Shown: positions 16,601 to 24,267, counted from the first letter of the stretch. The stretch is 32,778 bases of DNA from JBHHZM01 sp046758065 (GCA_046758065.1 JBHHZM010000020.1:1-32778), one strand, 5' to 3'. Notes: generated from the letters alone by a model not told the origin. Numbers and translations are program-made.

Positions 16601-18134
16601 CCGGCACGAAGACCCCCTCGACCGTCTTGCCGCCCGCCACGGTGATGTCGCCGGCCGAATTGTCGGCGTCGGCCGTGACGCTGATCAGGCCGTTTATGGT
16701 GACGTCGCCCTCGGTCGAGCCGATATCGAAGGAGGCGGAGGCGAACGCCTCGTCTCCGGCGATCGCGTCCTCGAAGCCGGTGAAGTTGGCCGAGGCGGAG
16801 GCACCCGGGCCCGAGGCGCTGGCGAAGGCGGTGCCGGTGACGCTGAGGTCGCCCACCATGATCGTCGCGTCGGCGTCGACCGCGATGCCGCCGGTGACCA
16901 GGACGTTGCCGCCCGTGCCGGCGATCAAGAACGAGGCAAAGGCGCTGGCCTCGTCCTCGAACACGGAGCCCTCGATGCCGCTGAACCAGGCGTCGGCCCG
17001 GCCGCTGTTGAGCGCGATCGCGCTGGCGCTGCCGGCCAGGGTGATGTCGCCCGCCGTCTCGTCGGCGTCGGCCGTGACCGTGACGCCGCCGTCGATGGTG
17101 ACGTCGCCCACGGTGTTGCGGATGTCGAATTCGGCAGTGGCGCTGGCCTCGTCGTCGGCGACGTCTCCGTTGATGCCGACGAAGCTGGCCTCGGCGCTGC
17201 CCCACGAGCCCGAAGCGCTGGCGATGGCGGCGCCGGTGATACCGAGATTGCCCACCGCGATCAACGCGCCGGCGTCGACCGTGATGTCGCCGGTGATCGA
17301 GACGTCGCCGCCGGTGCCCCCGTCGAAGCCGAAGCCGCCGATGAAGAACGATGCCCGGGCGCTGGCCTCCTCGTCGAATACGTCGTTGTCGAAGCCGTCG
17401 AAATTGGCGAAGGCGTGACCGTCGCGCGGCGCCTGGGCGCTCGCGGTGCCGCTGATGGCGATGTTGCCGACCGTCTGCGCGGCGTTGGCCGCGACCGTGA
17501 CGTCGCCGTTCACCGTCACGTTACCGTCGGTGTTGCGGATATCGACGCTCGCCGACGCCGAGGCGCCGCTGTCCGCGAGCGAGCTGGAAAACCCGATGAA
17601 CGAGGCGTACGCCGTGGCGTGATCGTTGGCGAAGGCGAAGGCGCCGCCGGTGATCGTGATGTCGCCGAAGGTGAGGGTGGCGTCGGCGCTGGCGAGCACG
17701 TTGCCGTTGAGCGTGACGTCGCCGGCGGTGTTGGAAATGCGGATGTCGGCGTCGGCGAAGCCCTCGTCCTCGATGACCTCGTCCTCGACGCCGGTGAACC
17801 CGGCCTCGGCGAAGGCGCTGCTTTCGGCCGACGCGGTCGCGCTGCCCGTAATGGTCCAGGTGCCGAAGACGACGTCGGCGTCGGCGACCACGCTGATGTC
17901 GCCGTTGACGGTGACGTCGCCGTTCGCGATCTCGTTGCCGTTGGTGTTCGAAATCACGAACGAAGCCTCGGCGTCGGCGCTGTCATCGATGACCTCGTCG
18001 CCGAAGCCGCTGAACCACGCGCTGGCGCGGCTGCCCGTTTCGCTCGCCGAGGCGAAGGCATGGCCGGCGATCGCGATGTTGCCGAACGTGATGTCGCCGT
18101 TGGCGTTGACCGCGACGTCGCCGGTCAGCGTCAC
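13680..18134 (-). CDS. Giant TPS adhesin (TpsA), C-terminal part, out of frame with its N-terminal part
   Basis: A 1484-codon frame with no start of its own: it is open up to the G15 tract at 18171-18185 and continues the repeat pattern of the upstream frame. It consists of about 17 acidic repeats (GDVTVNGDITV...GNITITG...A-x-F-T-G-F...DDEASASA...DIRNT), then a less regular region from about 14,740 down, a Phe-rich stretch (FGFFGFFDVFGLF), a Pro-rich linker (PPGTPPAPVPGG) and a tail with two cysteines, C-x33-C, the second 15 residues from the end. These are the only cysteines in the mature adhesin. Joined to the N-terminal part it gives about 2545 residues. The GTG at 18134 sits inside a repeat and lacks a signal peptide, so separate expression is unlikely to be useful. 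The protein should be a long surface beta-helix. Confidence 0.85.
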   Translation of the reverse strand: MTLTGDVAVNANGDITFGNIAIAGHAFASASETGSRASAWFSGFGDEVIDDSADAEASFVISNTNGNEIANGDVTVNGDISVVADADVVFGTWTITGSATASAESSAFAEAGFTGVEDEVIEDEGFADADIRISNTAGDVTLNGNVLASADATLTFGDITITGGAFAFANDHATAYASFIGFSSSLADSGASASASVDIRNTDGNVTVNGDVTVAANAAQTVGNIAISGTASAQAPRDGHAFANFDGFDNDVFDEEASARASFFIGGFGFDGGTGGDVSITGDITVDAGALIAVGNLGITGAAIASASGSWGSAEASFVGINGDVADDEASATAEFDIRNTVGDVTIDGGVTVTADADETAGDITLAGSASAIALNSGRADAWFSGIEGSVFEDEASAFASFLIAGTGGNVLVTGGIAVDADATIMVGDLSVTGTAFASASGPGASASANFTGFEDAIAGDEAFASASFDIGSTEGDVTINGLISVTADADNSAGDITVAGGKTVEGVFVPGGATAIAGDGAFASAEFRGFDSDVADSAEAWASIDIFNTGGNVTLNGGVTASVDANVAVGNATIAGSAIAVVLNSGSGYGGHANADFTGVEEDLTDGAFATADVDIINTTGNLTVANGITVNADGTISIGDVSVNGLAKAFVGGSGSSYFTNAGDAHASFTGFGDELAEDEAELFASLDIASVGGNLVIDGGINVTTDTSITIGTIDITGSALAFVSGAGMGSSSQSFGGVADANFTGIDGEVVDDEPEGEGFAEITGVSGDTTINGGITVAGTGVITVGDITITGLASAATTMGSDGYGGHGFADASFTGIDDVVIEDEGFAGAELYIDVAGDLTVNGGIDVDGFAAATVGNVSITGTANAASSMMALDGIYNGYGGGVSATFTGIDDDIMESGAEAFATTDIFADGNIVLTGGVSTDAEANVAVAGVTVTGAANVSGTMLSSPYGSAHAMFTGVDGQIAASATADAFTDIFASGSGGIIITGGAATNADATVGVGDVTVTGTTGEPSGVSEYASFIGIGGDLAGSAFADAFTDIEADNGGEGFADITIIGGAMTAANATIDVGAISETLNGTAVSYIFDGGDTVTGGAFAEGFMEILAAQHEGGSGDIFIAGDTTVDATATVTGANGASAGYGPAFAIALGVVDARNDVTLVPTAGNFFVGNDIRASAVADTAGSEAVAFAAMIVEAGERQLVAAEPDGYGGQVLAQYFLDGDLSEVVTDDGNLFIKGDVLSFASANAETAGDGDGFFGEGFGGEAAAALLSLAAHGDPANGAGNFTNEFFTHEPQAIARLGGGASAFTDATQSDLDDTESNDVDGTPFTFVETDPSGLIPPVTEGEIHLPSDSFGFFGFFDVFGLFEGEFESAVAAATFVHWHGEANIFQMPMGGEGPDPYLLIKETPDIPPGTPPAPVPGGLALLPGQTVCSLGEDGTTIKSDGQFLFAEFFFEQSGLEFGKNGCEEVVSYPATADQLP

Positions 18135-19120
18135 GTCGCCGTTGGTGGTGCTGATACGGAACGAGGCGTCGGGGGGGGGGGGGGGCGCGGCTCGACGGCC
18201 TCGTCGGCGAGCGCCGCGACGAAGGCTAAGGCGGTGCCCGAGTTGTCCGCGAACGCGCTCGCGGTGCCGTTGATCGTGATGGTGTTGCCGGCCGCCACCG
18301 TGATGGTGGCGTCGGCGTCGACCGTTACCGGGCCGTTGATCGCCACGTTGCCGCCGGTGTTGTGGATGCCGAGTTCGGCCTCGGCATTGGCCCAGTCCGC
18401 CAGGTTGCTCTCGAAGGCGACGAACGAGGCGCGGGCGAAGCCGTCGGTTCCGCCATCGGCGAAGGCCTTGCCGGTCACGTGGACGTCGCCGACCGTGATG
18501 TCGGCGTTGGCGAGGACGTCGATGTCGCCGCTCATGGTCACGTTGCTGCCGGCGCTGTTGATGTCGAGGGTGGCGCTGGCGCTGGCCCAGTGGACGACCG
18601 GAAATTCGAACACCGTCACACTCGCCGTGCCGGCACTCCAGCTCCCCACCCCGGAAACGCTCGCCGTGCCCGAAACGTCGATGGTGCCGAGCGTGATGGT
18701 GGCGTCGGCGTCGACCAGGATGACGTCGTCGGCGCCGTTGCCGAGGTTGACCGCGCCGTCCGCGTTGATGTCGACGTCGGCGAAGGCCGAGGCGGTGCCG
18801 AGCACGTGGCCGTTGACCCCGATGAAGCTAGCGTTACCGCTGCCGGTCGCCCTGGCGACGATGTTCATGAAGCTGAGGTTGCCGCCGACCTCGTGGGCGT
18901 CGGCCGTGACTATGACGTCGCCGTTGAGCGCCGCGTTGCGGTCGGCGTCGACCCTCAGGTCGGCGTTGGCGAAGGCTGCGCCGGCGACGTCGCTGCCGAA
19001 GGCGACGAACGAGGAGAAGCTGCTGCTGCCGGTCACGGTGATGCTGTTGACGGTGATGTTGCCGACCATGATGTCGGCGTCGGCGTCGACCGTGATATCG
19101 CCGGTGACGGTAACGTCGCC
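14700..19120 (-). repeat. Array of about 22 degenerate adhesin repeats, roughly 200 bp each
   Basis: Within the adhesin, units of about 65-75 residues recur. Each opens with G-D/N-V-T-V-N-G-D/G-I-T-V, continues D-A-D-A-x-I-x-V-G-D/N-I-T-I-T-G, then an Ala/Ser-rich segment, A-x-F-T-G-F/I-D/E, an acidic patch such as D-V-A-D-D-E-A-S-A, and closes D-I-x-N-T. Units are degenerate rather than identical, and several carry GYGGH insertions. The pattern fits stacked coils of a parallel beta-helix. Boundaries are approximate. Confidence 0.85.
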
Positions 19121-21316
19121 GACGGCCGAGGTACCGGCGTTGGCGTCGACGAACATGTTCGCCGTCGCGAAGCCGCTACCCACCACCCGGCCGCTGAAGG
19201 CGCCCCCGGTGCTGGCGACCACGAGGCCGGCGGTGCCGAGGCCGGTGCTGAGATCGGCGTCGGCCATGACCACGGTGTTGCCGGTGAGGCTGACGTTGCC
19301 GCCCCCCGAGCCGATACCGGCGATGATGTCGAGGTCGGCGCTGGCGCTGGCGTTGCTCCCCTGGATGCCGGTGAGGCTCGCGGTCGCCGCCACGGTGAGC
19401 GTCGTTCCCGACGTGGTGATGTCGATGTCGCTGCCGGCGGTCAGGCGTGCGCTCGCGTCGGCGTTGGCGCTGTGGATGTTGGCGCCGTTGCTGGTCAGCG
19501 TCGCATTGGCGCTCACCGTGAAGAACTCGCCGTTGATCGTCAGGGTGCCGACGCCGTCGGTGCCGGCGGCGATGTCCACGCGGGCGTTCGGCCGCGCCGC
19601 ATTCATCTGTTCGACGACGGTCGCCGTCACCGAGACGTTGCCGTTGATGTCGATGTTGCCCGCCGCATCCATGTCGAGGCTGGCGGTGGCGGTGTTGCCC
19701 GAGGCGATGTCGGCGGTGATCGAGAGGTCGCCGGCGACGATGTTGCCGCTCGCGCCGAACACGATGTCGCCGGGCATGGCGATCATAGCGCCGCCGGTGG
19801 TGACGCTGGCGACCGAAAGGTCGTTGCCGGTGACGGTGACGTCGGCGAACGCGCCGGTCGTCACCAGGTTGCCGGCGACGACGTCGGGGTTGGTGCCGTT
19901 GGCGTCGATGGTGATGAAGCCCGCCGCTGAGATCGTGTCGTTGGTGTCGTTGAACGTGATGGTGCCCGGGAAGGGGCCACCCTCGCCGACGCCGGTGGTC
20001 CTCAGGATCACGCTTCCCGGCGCGTTCCAGGTCGAGTCGGTAACCCCGCCCGCGTTCAGGTCGAGAATCGTGATTGCGCTTTCAGCCGATACCGTGGCCG
20101 AGGCGTCGCCTTCGAGCACGCTGATGGCAATGTCGGGCCCCTGGGCGGCGTCGCCGATCGTCACAGTGGTCGGCGGATCGATCAGCAGCCGGCCGCGCAC
20201 CCCGTTGGGCGCACCGGCGTCGACCGTGCCGCGCAGGTGCACGCTCTTGCCGCTGAGCTCGACGAAGCCGCCGTCGCCGGCCGCATCGCCGCCGCGCGCG
20301 CTGATCAGCGCGCCGGAAGTAAAGCTGTTGGTGCCGTCGGCCCAGGTCTTGACGTGGCCGCCGTTGCCGCTGGCGCCGCCGTCGGCGCGCACGACGCCCG
20401 TGAGGTTGAGATCGCCCGCCGCAGCGACCAGCACCGTGCCGCCGTTGTCGGCCGCGGCCAGCGCGCTGGCGTCGACCACGCCGGCGAGGTTGACCACCGA
20501 ATCGACGACCTTCGACATCGTCCGGGCGGTGATCGTTACCGTGCCCGAGCGCGCCTGAAGCGTGCCGGTGTTGTCGACCCCGAGCCTGTCGCCGTCGGCC
20601 GCGATGTCGTCGAGCGTGTCGGCGTCGACGGTGTAGGTGATCAGGCCGTCGCCGCGCAGATCGAGCGTGTAGGCGTTGGCCGAAACCAGTTGCACCTGCC
20701 CGAGGTCGGCGCGCACGACTCCCGCGTTCTCGACGTAGGGCGCCGCCAGCACGGCGAAGCCGCCGGCCGAGACGTCGATGGCGCCGCGGTTGATCACCTG
20801 GCCGTAGCCGTCGCCCGAAAGGCTGAAGCTCTGACCGTCGTCGGCGATGACGAGGTTGGTCGCCGTGGTCGCCAACAGCGCGCCGACGTTCACCTGGGAG
20901 GTGCCGTAGAAGGTGACGCCGGCGTCGTTGAGGACGAAGACCCGCCCGTTGGCGGTGAGCGCCCCGCGCAGCTCGCTCGGCAGGCCGCCGGTGATCCGGT
21001 TGATGGCCACCGCCGAGGCGTTGGGCTGATGGAAGTTGATCGACTCGTCGACCGCGGTCGAGAATGTCCGCCAGTCGATGTTGAGGCGTTGCGATGTCTG
21101 GTCGATGTTGGTCGCCAGCCCGTCCTGCGTGATCGCCCCGCTGCCGCCGACGATTTCGCCCCCGGTCGGTCCCGCCACCGCGACGCCGGCGAAGGCCAGC
21201 GCCCCGAAGCTGAACATCATCATCTGGGTGCAGATCGAGACTTCGTGCTTGTTCCGCTTCCGAAGACGCCAGCGAAACTCGGTACGATTCGGCAGCACAC
21301 CACGTGTATTAGGCAC
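18131..21316 (-). CDS. Giant TPS adhesin (TpsA), N-terminal part with TPS secretion domain
   Basis: A 1061-residue frame that ends out of frame just after the poly-C tract (PPPPP then TPRSVSAPPTAT). The proposed start is GTG 21316, seven bases after GGGAGG; an in-frame ATG-like start at 21400 has no ribosome site. The N-terminus is long and basic (RTEFRWRLRKRNKHE) before the hydrophobic core MMMFSFGALAFAGVAVA, like the extended signal peptides of TPS proteins. The TPS/haemagglutination domain follows at about 50-170: GGSGAITQDGLATNIDQ, INFHQPNASAVAINRITGG, GRVFVLNDAGVTFYG and QVNVGALLATT are its hallmark strands. From about 730 the acidic repeats begin. The domain is recognised by the TpsB partner, which is the next gene. 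Whether full-length protein is made depends on the tract. Confidence 0.9.
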   Translation of the reverse strand: MPNTRGVLPNRTEFRWRLRKRNKHEVSICTQMMMFSFGALAFAGVAVAGPTGGEIVGGSGAITQDGLATNIDQTSQRLNIDWRTFSTAVDESINFHQPNASAVAINRITGGLPSELRGALTANGRVFVLNDAGVTFYGTSQVNVGALLATTATNLVIADDGQSFSLSGDGYGQVINRGAIDVSAGGFAVLAAPYVENAGVVRADLGQVQLVSANAYTLDLRGDGLITYTVDADTLDDIAADGDRLGVDNTGTLQARSGTVTITARTMSKVVDSVVNLAGVVDASALAAADNGGTVLVAAAGDLNLTGVVRADGGASGNGGHVKTWADGTNSFTSGALISARGGDAAGDGGFVELSGKSVHLRGTVDAGAPNGVRGRLLIDPPTTVTIGDAAQGPDIAISVLEGDASATVSAESAITILDLNAGGVTDSTWNAPGSVILRTTGVGEGGPFPGTITFNDTNDTISAAGFITIDANGTNPDVVAGNLVTTGAFADVTVTGNDLSVASVTTGGAMIAMPGDIVFGASGNIVAGDLSITADIASGNTATASLDMDAAGNIDINGNVSVTATVVEQMNAARPNARVDIAAGTDGVGTLTINGEFFTVSANATLTSNGANIHSANADASARLTAGSDIDITTSGTTLTVAATASLTGIQGSNASASADLDIIAGIGSGGGNVSLTGNTVVMADADLSTGLGTAGLVVASTGGAFSGRVVGSGFATANMFVDANAGTSAVGDVTVTGDITVDADADIMVGNITVNSITVTGSSSFSSFVAFGSDVAGAAFANADLRVDADRNAALNGDVIVTADAHEVGGNLSFMNIVARATGSGNASFIGVNGHVLGTASAFADVDINADGAVNLGNGADDVILVDADATITLGTIDVSGTASVSGVGSWSAGTASVTVFEFPVVHWASASATLDINSAGSNVTMSGDIDVLANADITVGDVHVTGKAFADGGTDGFARASFVAFESNLADWANAEAELGIHNTGGNVAINGPVTVDADATITVAAGNTITINGTASAFADNSGTALAFVAALADEAVEPRPPPPPTPRSVSAPPTAT
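18171..18185. repeat. Homopolymer G15 (C15 on the coding strand) inside the adhesin gene
   Basis: Fifteen consecutive G residues. Upstream coding reads ...EAVEPR-PPPPP and then shifts to TPRSV; the repeat pattern resumes one base out of phase as DASFRIS-TTNGDVTLTG. A tract of 16 or 13 bases would restore one frame. It may be a slipped-strand switch or an artefact. Confidence 0.95.
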
Positions 21317-21637
21317 GGCAACCTCCCAGTCCCAGAGCCCCCTTTTTGCGGGGATCTTAGATTGCACAAACAACGGCCCGCGTTCATCGCGGATCCACAC
21401 TCCTGGACAAACCGTAGCAAATTTCGCCGCGCCCCGCTATAATTTATTTAAAATTTTATTAAAGTTTTCAGTCGTTTACCATTAATCTCGCGGTTTTCAC
21501 GGAATTGTGAGTTGAATCAGGAAGTTGACCGGCATCCCCGCCGCGCCGGTTTACGTATTTACCCTATCGGATAAGGCGTTAGCTAGGCGAAAGGAGAGGG
21601 ATCGGCGGCCCCGCCGGGAGTGGCGGGGCGCGGCTTC
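21317..21637 (-). promoter_or_regulatory. Leader and presumed promoter region of the adhesin gene
   Basis: A 321-base spacer with no gene. The part at 21430-21490 is strikingly AT-rich (runs such as AATTTATTTAAAATTTTATTAAAG) in an otherwise GC-rich sequence, suggesting a promoter with an UP-like element for the adhesin. I cannot place -35 and -10 boxes with confidence. Between there and the GTG the leader holds two small stems on the minus strand: CCGCG-ATGAA-CGCGG (21378-21392) and CCCC-N8-GGGG (21338-21353). Confidence 0.4.
21608..21629. terminator. Hairpin just after the CoA-ligase-like gene
   Basis: GCCCCGCC-N6-GGCGGGGC is a perfect 8-bp GC stem starting nine bases after the ligase stop codon on the minus strand. 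Only a pyrimidine-rich, T-poor stretch follows (CCTCTCCTTTC), so it is a plausible but not classical intrinsic terminator separating the ligase from the adhesin unit. Confidence 0.45.
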
Positions 21638-23011
21638 TCAGCCGCCGATTTCGGAGCGGAAGTCCTCGAACTTGCCGCCGGCCGAGAGCGCGATGTCGTC
21701 GACGTAGACCAGCCGCAGCGCGAAGGGGTGGCCGAGCGCGGCGGTCGCCGCTGCGCGCAGCGCCCCCTCCTCCGCCGCGTCGAGCGGCCGCGTCGTCACT
21801 AGGTGGAGCTCGATCTCGTCGCGCCGGCGCTGCACCATCTGCATCCGGCGCAAGGGCGCGATGCGGGTCAGCGGTTCGCCGCTGATGCGCGCCCAGGTGC
21901 GCTCGCCCGAGGGCAGGGTAACCATATTGCGGGCGCGGCCCATGATGCGCGTCAGCACCGGCAGGCCGCGGCCGCAGGGGCAGGGGTCGCCGAGTTCGGC
22001 GTAGTCGCCGATCTCGTAGCGGATCAGCGGCATGGCAAAGTTGTGCAGCGCGGTGATCACGACCCGGCCGATCCGCCCCGGGGGACAGGGTTCGCCGGCG
22101 TCGTCGAGCACTTCGAGCAGCACCGATTCGGCCATCACGTGGTAATGCTCGTGCTCGGGGCACTGGAGCGCGACCGGGCCGGTCTCCTGGGCGGCGTACT
22201 GGTCGACCACCGGCGCATCCCAGGCGCGCCGGCAGACCTCGCGCACCCCCGCGTCGAGCACCTCGCCCATGGTGTTGACCTCGCGCAGGCGCGATAGCCG
22301 CAGGCCGCGCTCGGCCGCGCGCTCGGCGAGGGCGCGGGCGAAAGTGGCGTAGGTCAGCAGATAGTCCGGGTTCTTCTCCGCCAGCCAGTCGAGATGGTCG
22401 TCGAGCGGCCCGCCGATGTCGCGAATCCAGTACGGTCCCGTGCGGTAGCCCGCCGCCCAGGAGGCGTCGCCGTCGGCGGCCTGCACCCGGGCGAGCGCCG
22501 GCGTCACCCGCTGGATCGCGGCGAGCCTCCCCGCAAGGTCGCGGCGGTGCCAGACGTTGCCGCGCAGCCGCAGCACCCGCCTGTACTGCTGGGCGAGCGT
22601 CGTGCTGGCGACGCGGATCGGCCGGCCGGTCGATCCCGAGGTGGTGTGTTCGACCCGCCGGCCATGGCCGCGCGGCAGCGCCCGGGCGAGCAGCGATTCG
22701 CGCGCTTCCTGGAGATCGGCCCGCCTGAGCGGCGCCAGCGCCCGCCAGCGCTCGGGCGTGAGCCCGCCGGGCGATACCTCGGCGACCGCCGCGAGCCGCG
22801 AACGATAGAACGGAACCTGGCGCGCCGCGTGGCGCAGCAGCGGCTCGACCTGGCGCAACTGGCGGGCGCGCAGCACCTCGGCCGGCCACCACTGGCTCTG
22901 TTCAAGCTGGTAGGCGAGGGCGAACAGCGGCAGGTCGCGGGGACCCGGCAGCGCCGGCCAGACGATTCCGGCCGCCGCCGACCAGGGAGTATCCACGCCG
23001 TTGCCGCGCAA
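21638..23011 (-). CDS. Phenylacetate-CoA ligase-like (PaaK/CapK family) adenylate-forming protein
   Basis: A 457-residue member of the family that activates a carboxylate with ATP. Hallmarks are VEHTTSGSTGRPIRV (phosphate loop), VDQYAAQETGPVALQC (Y-x-x-x-E motif), ALHNFAMPLIRYEIGDYAELGDPCPCGRGLPVL (the conserved RY-x-x-GD plus C-x-C-G) and the C-terminal LSAGGKFEDFRSEIG with the likely catalytic Lys. Members include phenylacetate-CoA ligase and CapK-type proteins of polysaccharide loci; no paa genes are here, so an orphan, CapK-like role is more likely. The TTG at 23011 has GGAGG five bases upstream; a GTG at 23074 gives a longer frame without a ribosome site. Start choice is uncertain. Confidence 0.85.
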   Translation of the reverse strand: MRGNGVDTPWSAAAGIVWPALPGPRDLPLFALAYQLEQSQWWPAEVLRARQLRQVEPLLRHAARQVPFYRSRLAAVAEVSPGGLTPERWRALAPLRRADLQEARESLLARALPRGHGRRVEHTTSGSTGRPIRVASTTLAQQYRRVLRLRGNVWHRRDLAGRLAAIQRVTPALARVQAADGDASWAAGYRTGPYWIRDIGGPLDDHLDWLAEKNPDYLLTYATFARALAERAAERGLRLSRLREVNTMGEVLDAGVREVCRRAWDAPVVDQYAAQETGPVALQCPEHEHYHVMAESVLLEVLDDAGEPCPPGRIGRVVITALHNFAMPLIRYEIGDYAELGDPCPCGRGLPVLTRIMGRARNMVTLPSGERTWARISGEPLTRIAPLRRMQMVQRRRDEIELHLVTTRPLDAAEEGALRAAATAALGHPFALRLVYVDDIALSAGGKFEDFRSEIGG

Positions 23012-23113
23012 GCCGCCCTCCTCACCGCACAACGCCGCCGGACGACGCCGGACCGGCCAGGCGAACCGTAACACAGGCCGGCGTCCGGCGTTAAGCCAGC
23101 GCGCGGCGTTCCG

Positions 23114-24097
23114 TCAGTCGAGCCCGCTGGCGTCGGCGAGGATGCGGCCGACATTCGGCGTCAGCGGCTCGCCGGCGGCGATCTTGGCGTTGATTTCCGC
23201 CACCGTCTTCTTCATGGCGACGAAGCGGTAGGGGGTCGCCGGATGGGTGCGCGCCGAGGCCATGGTGCGCGGGAAGTTGGCGGCGATGCGGCGCCAGAAC
23301 TTGGGCGCCCGATCGACCTCGTAGCCGGCGCGCGCCATGATATAGAGGCCGACGTAATCGGCCTCGGCCTCGATTTCCCTGAAGTTGGCCGCGAGACGGC
23401 GCGAGAGATCGCCGTGGTTCATCACCAGGTGCGCGAGTTCGTGCGAAACCACGAGCGCGAGCTCGGAATCGCTGGCGAACCACATCATCCCCTTGGTGAC
23501 GACGACGCGGCCGCCGGTGGGGTAGGCGTTCACCGTCTGCATCGACGACTGTTCGATGTCGAAATCGCAGGTCGCGGCCGGTTCGATCGTCACCGCGCGC
23601 GGGTTGGAACCATCGAGGTTGAGGGTCAGCGGCCCGGCGTCGGCGCCTTCGGTCAACGCGGCGAAGGCGGCCTCGCCGGCGCGACCGCGCGGCGTCGGCG
23701 CGCCGTTGAGCCGGGTAATGACGTCGCCGCTGCGCAGCCCCGCGTCATAAGCCGGCGAGCCGGCGACGACGTAGAGCACGCGCAGGTGATCGTCGAAACC
23801 GAACGCCCGGCGCACCAGCGCCCGCTGCCGAACGCCGAAGCTGTCTTCGGTGGCGACGGTCAGGCCGTAATCGGGCCGGGTCCGACCGCGGCAGAAGGGG
23901 GCGGCGCCGCGCGTGATGCGGAAGCGGATCGACTTGAGCCGGTGCTCGTCGATGAACCGCTGCTCGAGGACGAGCTGTTTCTGGAACTCGCTCTCGACCA
24001 TCACCTCGCCGGCGCTGACCGTGACCGCGTGCGGCTGCTGCGCGGTCGAGGCGCAGGCCGAAAGAACGAGCAGCGCGGCGAAGGAGAGACGGATCAT
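23114..24097 (-). CDS. PDZ-M48 metalloprotease lipoprotein
   Basis: A 327-residue protein. The N-terminus has a lipobox LSAC with Cys15, so it should be a lipoprotein of the periplasm or outer membrane. Residues 95-175 resemble a PDZ domain (VLYVVAGSPAYDAGLRSGDVITRLNG). The C-terminal half is an M48 peptidase: zinc-binding HELAH (His219, Glu220, His223), a further His in MNHGD and the third-ligand Glu in EIEAEAD (243 or 245). The order PDZ then peptidase differs from the usual BepA-type M48 proteins, which carry TPR repeats after the peptidase. A role in envelope protein quality control is likely from family knowledge. ATG 24097 starts the lipoprotein signal; the ribosome site is weak. An AT-rich spacer lies upstream. 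Confidence 0.9.
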   Translation of the reverse strand: MIRLSFAALLVLSACASTAQQPHAVTVSAGEVMVESEFQKQLVLEQRFIDEHRLKSIRFRITRGAAPFCRGRTRPDYGLTVATEDSFGVRQRALVRRAFGFDDHLRVLYVVAGSPAYDAGLRSGDVITRLNGAPTPRGRAGEAAFAALTEGADAGPLTLNLDGSNPRAVTIEPAATCDFDIEQSSMQTVNAYPTGGRVVVTKGMMWFASDSELALVVSHELAHLVMNHGDLSRRLAANFREIEAEADYVGLYIMARAGYEVDRAPKFWRRIAANFPRTMASARTHPATPYRFVAMKKTVAEINAKIAAGEPLTPNVGRILADASGLD

Positions 24098-24267
24098 GCG
24101 AAGCGGTCTTCAAAGAGTTGAACGCCGCCTCACTAAACAACGAAGAAATGAAATATAGATTAAATTTATTAGTTAACATTAATTATGGTTATCTTCGTCT
24201 TAACATTAAGAAATAGGATGAATCATTATTACTAATCTATCTTAGCCAAACCACGGCCGGAGAAAAC
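24098..24267. promoter_or_regulatory. AT-rich spacer with a TTAACATTAA direct repeat
   Basis: 170 bases between two minus-strand genes, mostly A and T from 24120 to 24245. TTAACATTAA occurs at 24173-24182 and again at 24200-24209, 27 bases apart. It is probably the promoter region of the metalloprotease and may bind a regulator or a nucleoid protein. No confident -35/-10 pair was found. Confidence 0.4.

Noticed and set aside
14700..19120. Periodic DNA repeats resembling a CRISPR or satellite array
   Set aside because: The ~200-bp period keeps a protein reading frame and the units are degenerate; there are no constant short repeats with unique spacers.
15696..20558. 1620-codon open frame on the plus strand, plus another of 641 codons at 13755-15680
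   Set aside because: Both lie antisense to the adhesin repeats. Their regularity mirrors the sense repeats, and their composition flips at the G15 tract, as expected for a shadow frame. GC-rich codon use removes antisense stops.
21438..21443. Perfect TATAAT on the plus strand
   Set aside because: No -35 box at the right distance and no plus-strand gene for about 4 kb downstream; the match is expected in an AT-rich island.
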